Made by a program: the position numbers and the translations under genes
Shown: piece by piece, positions 1 to 4,639 of the stretch
Numbering within the stretch: the stretch's first letter is position 1
Layout: every line of letters starts with the position of its first letter
Notes under the pieces: model-generated
What the model saw: only the letters and a program-made list of their open reading frames with translations
The model's database searches: none
What the model was told of the DNA's origin: nothing
Origin: JAHEAO01 sp037968535
GTDB taxonomy: Bacteria > Pseudomonadota > Alphaproteobacteria > Rhodobacterales > Rhodobacteraceae
Reading direction: 5' to 3'
Length of the DNA stretch: 5,369 nucleotides
NCBI GenBank assembly: GCA_037968535.1
Contig: JBBKVT010000217.1
Span: 1-5,369 of the forward strand

Positions 1-2
1 TC

Positions 3-1199
3 ATGGATATCGTTCTGGTCACCGCGGTCATCGCATCGCTTTTCCTTGTTATCGGCGCGGCAGAGCCGCTCGCCGCGCGTTTGCGCCTGCCCTACAGCGT
101 GATCCTCGCCATTCTCGGCATTCTTATCGGGTCAGGCGCGATCTTCTTTCTACGCACGGAACTGACCGATGCGCTCAACCCGGCCGCCGAGGCGATCCTC
201 AGACTTCCGATCCGATCAAACGTCTTTCTCTATGTCTTCCTGCCGGCGCTCCTATTCCAAGCGACGCTGGGAATGAATCTGCGTCGGATGCTCGACGATT
301 GGGTTCCGATCATGGTTCTGGCGGTCGTCGCGGTGGTCGTGGCAACGCTCAGCGTTGGCTACGCTCTGGCTTGGGCTAGCGCCCTGCCGCTGGCAGCATG
401 TCTGCTGATCGGAGCGATCGTGTCGACAACCGACCCTTCGGCGGTGATCTCGATCTTCCGGTCGATCTCGGCACCGCGTTGGCTTGCCCGGATCATCGAA
501 GGCGAGAGCCTGTTGAACGATGCCGCCGCAATTGCACTGTTCGGCTTGTTCATGGGCTTCGTGATGCTGGGGGTCCCGGACCCTGAACTCGGTGATGCGC
601 TGGCTCGGTTTCCGGTTTTGATCGCGGGAGGCGCACTAACCGGCTGGCTGACGGCGCGCATCGCCATCTGGATAATGGCGCTGTTTAGCAGCCATGAAAG
701 GGCGCAGATCTCGGTCTCCGTTGCGCTGCCCTACCTCGCCTATATCGGCGCGGAACAAAGCATCGGCGCGTCGGGCGTGATCGCCGTTGTTGCGGCAGGA
801 TTGACCTTGAACCTAACCGGGCCCGGTCGCCTGCCACCGCAGGCCTGGGTCAATCTGCGCGAGGTCTGGGACCTTCTCGCCCATTGGGCGGGTGCGCTGA
901 TCTTCATTCTGGCCGCATTGCTGATCCCCCGGCTGCTGGAAGAGGTCAGGGTCGGCGACTTCGTTCTGATAGGCGTGGTCATCCTCGCGGCGATCACAGC
1001 GCGCGCTGTGATCTCGTTTGGGTTGCTTCCTGCGTTCGCGCCGCCTCGAACGTGCCGCCTGCTTTCGGTAGCCCTCGCAGCAATAGCGCGCATCAGCCCA
1101 TCTCTGTATCGGGATGGGGTCGTCGCAGTCGCGACACTACCAGTCATAACGCATCGCTCGTTTCAAAATGGCGATGGCCCGAGCCTTGCGGTTTCCTGA
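3..1199 (+). pseudogene. CPA1-family Na+(K+)/H+ antiporter, 3'-truncated with a foreign tail
   Basis: The protein is a multi-pass inner-membrane antiporter of the CPA1 (NhaP/NHE-like) family, which exchanges a monovalent cation for protons. The N-terminus has the usual family look, with MDIVL, then EPLAARLRLPYSVILAILG. The key motifs are present: T143-D144-P145 followed by SAV in the ion-binding helix, and EGESLLND at about residues 166-173, whose N172-D173 pair is the CPA1 active-site motif. Hydrophobic helices continue to about residue 345 (ARAVISFGLLPAF). After that the family normally shows a WGG-LRGA segment and further helices, and none is found in any plus frame. The last ~53 residues (from APPRTCRLL) resemble no antiporter tail and are antisense to a minus-strand remnant. 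The usual length is over 400 residues, with all terminal helices. The ATG lies two bases into the window, so an upstream start or ribosome-binding site cannot be judged. The family call is firm; the truncation is inferred from the missing motif, and function is unlikely. Confidence 0.85.
992..1013. repeat. 22-bp perfect palindrome inside the antiporter gene
   Basis: The left arm is GATCACAGCGC and the right arm is its exact reverse complement GCGCTGTGATC, with no spacer. It lies in the codons for ITARAVI and ends about 20 bp before the point where antiporter homology stops. It may be a chance product of codon choice, or a fold-back structure that promoted the rearrangement. Confidence 0.7.
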
Positions 1200-1337
1200 C
1201 TTGCCCGTCCACAGGTAGTTCTCGAATGTGATGCCGATCAGGTTGGGAGCAGGCTCTGTCAAGTAAAGCGCATGTGGATCAGGTGCTGGCACTACCGCGC
1301 TGCCTCTAGTTATCTGTATCAGGGACCCACAGACGGG
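1036..1337 (-). pseudogene. Decayed minus-strand coding remnant with zinc-finger-like Cys motif
   Basis: Reading the minus strand, a frame is open from just after a TAA at 1340-1338 to a TAG at 1139-1137. It contains GITFENYLWTGKSGNRKA and ends ILKRAMRYDW. The same frame continues after the TAG with CRDCDDPIP, then ADARYCCEGYRKQAARSRRR. This resembles the short zinc-binding pattern C-x2-C ... ADARFC-x3-C-R found in small phage- or plasmid-associated proteins. The expected last Cys is Tyr here (CEGY), and the TAG falls one residue before the first Cys. Both changes look like point decay. No start codon with a ribosome-binding site is evident. The segment overlaps the foreign tail of the antiporter ORF and ends near 1036, where antiporter homology begins. 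The motif comparison is from memory, so the identity is tentative. What is directly visible is the open frame, the Cys spacing and the basic tail. Confidence 0.4.
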
Positions 1338-1376
1338 TTAACATGCTGCAATTTCAGCAATTGGCATAATTAACCC
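1335..1376. repeat. Nested inverted repeats (possible hairpin)
   Basis: The outer arms GGGTTAA (1335-1341) and TTAACCC (1370-1376) enclose an inner pair TGCTG (1344-1348) and CAGCA (1355-1359). This could form a cruciform or RNA hairpin between the small secreted gene and the remnant to its left. No T-run follows, so a classical terminator call is not supported. Confidence 0.35.
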
Positions 1377-1389
1377 AGAGGAATTGGGC

Positions 1390-1407
1390 GCGGTATTATG
1401 TTACCGC
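1390..1407 (-). terminator. Weak hairpin after the split small gene
   Basis: GCGGTA (1390-1395) and TACCGC (1402-1407) are perfect 6-bp arms around a 6-nt loop, starting 10 bases past the TGA of the minus-strand small gene at 1417. The position fits a transcription end. There is no U-tract in either direction, so it may be only a processing or 3'-protecting hairpin. Confidence 0.3.
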
Positions 1408-1501
1408 CACTCAAACTCAATCGCAATCCTGATAATTCGACGCAATGCAAGCCTTGGCGTGACGCTGCGCTTCGCAGATGTCGGCCTGCTCCATCAGACT
1501 A

Positions 1502-1521
1502 GAGCATCTTGCATTTAATCG
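1502..1521 (+). repeat. IS630 left terminal inverted repeat
   Basis: The sequence begins GAGCATCTTGCATTTAAT and pairs with the opposite end as GAGC, three mismatches, TTGCAT and scattered further matches. TA at 1500-1501 borders it. It contains the stop codon of transposase part B. Confidence 0.75.
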
Positions 1522-2117
1522 AACCCATATCCCGCAGCCTTGAAGTAGTTCCAGCATTCGTCTGGGTCGTATAGGTCGCAGATTTCCCCGACTGCCTTCC
1601 ATAACGCATCGATGGTTCTGGCGCCGATCCTTCGCAGGTGGGCTTTGAGCTTGGAGAACGCCATCTCGATCGGGTTCAGATCGGGACTGTAAGGCGGCAG
1701 GAACAGAAACCATGCGCCCTTCTTGCGCAGCACCGCCTTGGCCTTTTCGCTCTTGTGGGCGGCGAGGTTGTCCAGGATCACGACGTCGCCCGGTTCCAAT
1801 GTCGGTGCGAGCTGGGTTTCGACATAGAGGTCGAACATCTCGCGATTCATCGGCCCGTTGATCACCCAGGGCGCGGTCAAGCCGTCATGGCGCAGGGCCG
1901 CGATGAAGGTCTGGGTGCGCCAGTGACCGAAGGGGGCGGTGGCGTGCAGCCTCTCGCCGCGCTTCGAGCGGCCGCGCAGCCGGGCCATCTTGGTGGTCGT
2001 GCCGGTCTCGTCGATGAACACCAGCCTTTGCGGCTCCTGCTGCATCCGGGGCTGGCGGAGGCTGGTCCATTCGCGCCGCTTTCGCTTGACGTCATCGCGC
2101 CCACATTCGCTGGCCAT
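1515..2117 (-). CDS. IS630 transposase, catalytic part (orfB)
   Basis: This ORF encodes the DDE catalytic domain that cuts and rejoins the element at TA sites. Numbering from the first in-frame ATG, the acidic triad is D36 (VFIDETG), D116 (VILDNLAAHK) and E151 (SPDLNPIEMAFSKLK). The second Asp and the Glu are separated by 34 residues, as in IS630/Tc1-mariner enzymes. The GHWRTQTFIAALR and GDVVILDN blocks are also family-typical, and the C-terminal WNYFKAAGY is normal. The ATG at 2117 is probably not the real start. Family similarity continues upstream in the same frame (YKKSLMASE), so this part is most likely made as a fusion with orfA by frameshifting at the A7 run (2124-2130). No internal stop or missing catalytic residue is seen. 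Confidence 0.93.
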   Translation of the reverse strand: MASECGRDDVKRKRREWTSLRQPRMQQEPQRLVFIDETGTTTKMARLRGRSKRGERLHATAPFGHWRTQTFIAALRHDGLTAPWVINGPMNREMFDLYVETQLAPTLEPGDVVILDNLAAHKSEKAKAVLRKKGAWFLFLPPYSPDLNPIEMAFSKLKAHLRRIGARTIDALWKAVGEICDLYDPDECWNYFKAAGYGFD

Positions 2118-2472
2118 CAGCGATTTTTTTATATGAGAACCCGGCGGCCTTCAGTAGACGGGAGATCGAGGATTGATGCGTGCGATGCCCATGGTCCAGT
2201 TCCAGAACCTCGGCCAGTTCGCGCAGGGTGATGTCGGGTCGCGCCTCCACCAGCCCCACCAGATAGTCGCGGAAGGCCGCCAGCGGCCCCGATCCCGGCG
2301 GCCTGCCCTGCGGGGCCGGTGCCGCGGAACAGGTTGCCCGGACCCTTTGATCCAGCTTGATCGCGAAGCTGGCACTGACCCCGAAGCGCGCGGCTGCGTC
2401 ACGTCGCGTGTGTCCTGCCTCGATATGCTTAAGAACCCGCTCTCTGAGATCGGAAGAATACGGTTTGCCCAT
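2092..2472 (-). CDS. IS630 transposase, N-terminal DNA-binding part (orfA)
   Basis: This is the helix-turn-helix part of the transposase, which recognises the element ends. The start is ATG at 2472-2470, because GGAGGT lies 7 bases upstream; a TTG at 2487 is in frame but lacks such a site. MGKPYSSDLRERVLKHIEAG opens the protein. A first HTH follows (TRRDAAARFGVS), then a Pro/Gly-rich linker (APAPQGRPPGSG), and a second winged/HTH region (TLRELAEVLEL to SSISRLLKAAGF). Family similarity ends at FSYKK; the remaining residues (IADGQRMWAR) are an out-of-frame tail past the slippery A7 run. It overlaps orfB by 26 bases, with orfB in the +1 frame. Confidence 0.9.
   Translation of the reverse strand: MGKPYSSDLRERVLKHIEAGHTRRDAAARFGVSASFAIKLDQRVRATCSAAPAPQGRPPGSGPLAAFRDYLVGLVEARPDITLRELAEVLELDHGHRTHQSSISRLLKAAGFSYKKIADGQRMWAR
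2124..2130 (-). promoter_or_regulatory. A7 slippery run joining IS630 orfA and orfB
   Basis: On the minus strand, TAT AAA AAA ATC in the orfA frame becomes ATA AAA AAA TCG in the orfB frame. The fusion FSYKK-SLMASE matches family expectation. Seven consecutive A residues over two Lys codons suit ribosomal or polymerase slippage, with a net +1 shift (one A lost). The alternative is a simple A6-to-A7 mutation that inactivated a single ORF. Confidence 0.6.
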
Positions 2473-2533
2473 GTGATCCACCTCCAATCATGGTGAATCA
2501 CAGATCAGCCCGCGTAGGAATCCCCCAAGATTC

Positions 2534-2553
2534 CCAATTCATGCAAACCGCTC
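2534..2553 (-). repeat. IS630 right terminal inverted repeat
   Basis: Read on the minus strand it begins GAGCGGTTTGCATGAAT and matches the left end at GAGC and TTGCAT. TA at 2554-2555 borders it on the outside. Confidence 0.75.
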
Positions 2554-2662
2554 TAGTATCGAGATACGCATCGACACCGCGATTAAAAGTCATCGTCGCG
2601 GCATTCGACCCGATAGGGACCGTCCAAAGTGCTAACACAGTCGCGATTAGAATGCTTTGCAT

Positions 2663-2901
2663 AACAAGAGCCCCCCTTTAGGTGGTTGCCTCGACAGACT
2701 CAACCCCCAGGGTGGACGAAGGCCATTTCCGATCATACCACAAAGGAACGCGCAAGCGATAGATTCTCGACGCAGATGCGTTTCCCCTTCAGCCGGGCAG
2801 TAACGGACAAGAAAGACGGAAGTTCTAACTCTGAACTCCAAACTCGTAGAAGATTAGTGTATGCTTGCCGAACCCAGTCGAGTTCTGGAGGTGCAATTGC
2901 A
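2663..2901. other. Divergent intergenic region
   Basis: This stretch separates the minus-strand split small gene from the plus-strand VPLPA-CTERM gene, so both promoters should lie here. Ribosome-binding sites are visible at each edge (the G-rich run by 2670 and GGAGGTG at 2887-2893). A frame on the plus strand is open from 2686, but its residues are polar and basic without family resemblance and it lacks its own ribosome-binding site. I see no convincing -35/-10 or sigma-54 site. Confidence 0.4.
2887..2893 (+). promoter_or_regulatory. Ribosome-binding site that fixes the VPLPA gene start
   Basis: GGAGGTG lies 8 bases before the ATG at 2902. This selects that ATG over the in-frame ATG at 2686 and places a signal peptide exactly at the N-terminus. 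Confidence 0.8.
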
Positions 2902-3480
2902 ATGCTTCGCTATTTTTTGCTTCTTTCGCTTTCGTTGGTTTTATGTGGCTCTGGGACGGCGGCGACATTTACAGTTAGCGGCGGCTCGCCCGCTGATTTC
3001 ACCAACTACACCCCCCGCCACCTTTCCACCCCACAATTGGTCCTCGACGACCCGTGGCCCAATGGCGGGTCGGTTGTTAACGCGAGCATTTCTGTCGCAC
3101 CTAATGCGCGGATCGACATTATCCTTCGCGGAGGCTTCGACGATGGCTGGGCTCTCGACTTTCCGACCGGGGTCATATTCTCCGGCACGGTAACGCCAGG
3201 AGAACGGACTAACGGCATTATAGGCAGTGACTTCCTAGCTTCCTTTTTCTCGAACGAAGGAAGTGGCGTTCCGCTTACGCATCCAACAGTTGCGGTTCAA
3301 AGTTTTGGTCGTCGACTCGAATTGGGTTGGGATGGCGCTGGAATTTCGGGTGAAAGCGACTTGGGATATAAGCGTATCATAGCCTTGATTGCGCCGGTCC
3401 CAGCACCGGCTGGCTTTCACCTCCTTTTTGGTGCATTCATTGCTCTCGGTGCATTGAGATTCTGCCGGTCCGAATTGTAG
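2902..3480 (+). CDS. VPLPA-CTERM sorting-domain exported protein, intact
   Basis: The protein has 192 residues. Residues 1-20 form a signal peptide (MLRYFLLLSLSLVLCGSGTA), with cleavage likely before or after the next Ala. A beta-rich, Gly/Ser/Asn/Asp-rich mature domain follows. It has no enzyme motif I recognise and a single C-terminal Cys. The last 27 residues (about 166-192) are a tripartite tail: VPAPAG, a hydrophobic helix (FHLLFGAFIALGAL), then a basic end (RFCR). This is the layout of PEP-CTERM-like tails of the VPLPA type, which are handled by an exosortase in the inner membrane and lead to surface or extracellular release. No exosortase is in the window. The start at 2902 is chosen from the ribosome-binding site and signal peptide. 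A second VPLPA gene faces it tail to tail. The function of the mature domain is unknown. Confidence 0.85.
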   Translation: MLRYFLLLSLSLVLCGSGTAATFTVSGGSPADFTNYTPRHLSTPQLVLDDPWPNGGSVVNASISVAPNARIDIILRGGFDDGWALDFPTGVIFSGTVTPGERTNGIIGSDFLASFFSNEGSGVPLTHPTVAVQSFGRRLELGWDGAGISGESDLGYKRIIALIAPVPAPAGFHLLFGAFIALGALRFCRSEL

Positions 3481-3693
3481 TTTTAGACATTCAATGCCGG
3501 TCAGAATTTGGTTCCCATGGATTGGGCCAGATGACACCAATTTGGTCAATATGGGCAAGTTGCCGCCGTTCATCAGCTCAATGATAAGTGGCTGTTTGGG
3601 CTGCCAAAGGTCAATCAGCCAGCCAGACGCCCAAACATCACATACGGTCGCCCAATCAGTGCGTAGCAACGTTCGATTTTTCTTCAACTTCAA
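3235..3693 (-). CDS. Doubtful ORF, antisense to the VPLPA gene at its 3' half
   Basis: A 152-codon minus-strand frame starts at a TTG (3693) with no good ribosome-binding site. Its first ~70 codons cover the stretch 3481-3693 between the two tail-to-tail VPLPA genes. They read like plausible protein (LIDLWQPKQPLIIELMNGG, PILTKLVSSG). Its second half is antisense to the well-supported VPLPA gene and looks random. I recognise no family. It may be a remnant of an older gene truncated at about 3480, or a spurious frame. Apart from this, 3481-3772 shows nothing definite. Confidence 0.2.
   Translation of the reverse strand: MKLKKNRTLLRTDWATVCDVWASGWLIDLWQPKQPLIIELMNGGNLPILTKLVSSGPIHGNQILTGIECLKLQFGPAESQCTESNECTKKEVKASRCWDRRNQGYDTLISQVAFTRNSSAIPTQFESTTKTLNRNCWMRKRNATSFVREKGS
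3463..3508 (+). repeat. Short imperfect direct repeat at the VPLPA gene 3' end
   Basis: TGCCGGTCCGAATT (3463-3476) recurs as TGCCGGTCAGAATT (3495-3508), 13 of 14 identical and 32 bases apart. The pair brackets the stop codon. It may be the trace of a small duplication, or chance. Confidence 0.4.
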
Positions 3694-3772
3694 ATGGGGA
3701 AGAATTTCCTCTGCGAAGCCCCAGAAAAAGGGGTTGCCAATCGGAACGCCCCATCAATCTCAGTGCAGTTGG

Positions 3773-4600
3773 TCAGGCTGCTTTCTTCACGCACCGCAAG
3801 TATCCGAGGCCGGCCAGACCAGCGGCCAACATCGGCAGGGTCGCTGGAAGGGGAACGGGGCAGGGCTGCTGAAGCCTTACATTCATGCTTGCGACATCGA
3901 CGAAAGCGCATGTGTCGGTGCCTGGCGGCGTTAAACACCAGACGGTATTGGGTCGACCATAAACTCGCTGGTCTCCGCCTTCTTCACAGTTACCGAGGTT
4001 GCATTCAACGTCATATTCATCACGGAAGAGAAGATCCACAATCAGTTCGTCAATGTTGTTGAAGCCGGTGCCAAATCTGACCTTAACCAAAGGAATGGAC
4101 GACAACTCAAAAGCACTAACAACAACCCCATCGCGCACTCCATAGAACCCATAGATAAGGCCCTCGAACGTGCCTTCTCTTAGCCACCTGTAATAGACGC
4201 TATCGGGTTAATAGGCGCTATCGGGTTCGTATTCGTCGTTGGACTGGTTTATATCTTCTGGAAGCAACGCGGGCGCAGGCCCCGGTCCAGATTTATGTAT
4301 GGCGTTGAGAACGCCTTTGATCTTGATGCTCTTGACGGAAAATCTCCGACGGTCTTCTCGGAAGACATGACTTGCGTCTTGAGCTTCGTCATCCAATGTT
4401 AATCCAGGATCAACACGGTCGAATTCCCAGATGTCGCGCGTATAGAGGACCCTTTTATCAATATAGCAGTCATCATCAAAACGACTGGCAGGGCAATCTA
4501 CATCGCCATCATAAAAAACGTCGTTCGTGAAGTCGAAGGTCAACGCGCTAACGGAAAATGCCCCTGAGAACATGTAGATATGTGCGGACTCGCGGGACAC
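3773..4600 (-). pseudogene. VPLPA-CTERM exported protein gene, stop by 18-bp duplication, 5' end lost
   Basis: Two minus-strand segments in the same frame form one gene. The upstream segment (from GTG 4600 or ATG 4573) begins MFSGAFSVSALTFDFTNDVF. This looks like the end of a signal peptide and the mature start, so the original N-terminus is missing. It ends EYEPDSAY at a TAA (4210-4208). The downstream segment resumes immediately as PDSVYYRWLREGTFEGLIYGFYGV and ends with a textbook VPLPA tail (3856-3773): VPLPA, then TLPMLAAGLAGLGYL and the basic end RCVKK. The TAA exists only at the junction of two 18-bp tandem copies; with one copy the frame reads EPDSVYYRW without a break. Several Cys pairs (CNLGNC, WCLTPPGTDTC) suggest an oxidised extracellular fold. 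Today a product of about 121-130 residues without a sorting tail would be made, if anything. The VPLPA tail call is firm; the broken-gene reading is strong inference. Confidence 0.82.
4191..4226. repeat. Tandem 18-bp duplication creating an in-frame stop
   Basis: TAATAGACGCTATCGGGT (4191-4208) is followed directly by TAATAGGCGCTATCGGGT (4209-4226), with one mismatch at position 7. The unit is a multiple of three, so the frame is kept, but the junction spells TTA on the plus strand, which is TAA for the minus-strand VPLPA gene. Confidence 0.92.
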
Positions 4601-4626
4601 CTCCTTTAAATTCCCAGTTTTGGGGC

Positions 4627-4632
4627 GGAGGT
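4627..4632 (+). promoter_or_regulatory. Ribosome-binding site of the IS481 transposase
   Basis: GGAGGT lies 7 bases before the ATG at 4640 and fixes that start, which gives the family-typical N-terminus MTNDEREILRKLRVLQ. Confidence 0.8.
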
Positions 4633-4639
4633 AGATTCA

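Larger units (their letters stand above)
1502..2553 (-). mobile_element. IS630-family insertion sequence, complete
   Basis: The 1052-bp element carries two overlapping minus-strand ORFs. Its ends are related inverted repeats: GAGC, three mismatches, then TTGCAT at 1502-1514, and the same pattern (GAGCGGTTTGCAT) on the minus strand from 2553. Each end is flanked by TA (1500-1501 and 2554-2555), the target duplication typical of IS630/Tc1-mariner transposases. Size, ORF layout, TA flanks and the D-D-34-E catalytic pattern all agree. The transposase stop codon (1515-1517) lies just inside the left end. The element inserted into a small secreted-protein gene whose frame is restored by precise removal, so the insertion is probably recent. 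Confidence 0.92.
1417..2662 (-). pseudogene. Small secreted Cys-containing protein gene split by IS630
   Basis: The minus-strand ATG at 2662-2660 follows a strong purine-rich site (AAGGGGGG, about 8 bases upstream). The 5' part (2662-2556) encodes MQSILIATVLALWTVPIGSNAA, a clear signal peptide, then TMTFNRGVDAYLDT. The IS630 element interrupts the next codon. Joining 2554 directly to 1499 (element plus one TA removed) keeps the frame and gives SLMEQADICEAQRHAKAC, ending NYQDCD at the TGA at 1417. The rebuilt protein is 63 residues with cysteines at 45, 54 and 62, so it was probably exported and possibly disulphide-bonded. In its present state, translation from the ATG would run into the element and stop at 2500-2498 after 54 residues. 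I do not recognise the family. The mature start (AATMTF) resembles the VPLPA proteins to the right, but no sorting tail is present. Reconstruction in frame across the exact target site makes this gene call strong. Confidence 0.7.

Noticed and set aside
359..1147. Minus-strand ORFs at 359-667 and 740-1147
   Set aside because: Over 359-1035 they are antisense to the antiporter coding sequence. The 740-1147 frame is also not the one that carries the zinc-finger-like motif.
1270..1300. Possible sigma-54 promoter (TGGCAC ... TGCC)
   Set aside because: The spacing between the GG and GC elements does not fit the -24/-12 consensus, and no plus-strand gene follows.
1638..2496. Plus-strand ORFs at 1638-2231 and 2173-2496
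   Set aside because: They are antisense shadows of the IS630 transposase parts, which carry the family motifs and catalytic residues.
2686..2901. N-terminal extension of the intact VPLPA-CTERM ORF to the ATG at 2686
   Set aside because: The extension is polar and unlike a signal peptide. The ATG at 2902 has GGAGGTG 8 bases upstream and begins a clear signal peptide.
3716..3740. CCCC/GGGG hairpin (AGCCCCAGAAAAAGGGGTT) as terminator of the minus-strand VPLPA gene
   Set aside because: Only four perfect G-C pairs with a bulge and no following U-run; too weak to list as a terminator.
3494..3934. Plus-strand ORFs at 3494-3934 and 3694-4062
   Set aside because: They overlap the antisense of the VPLPA tail and have no ribosome-binding site, domain or recognisable composition.
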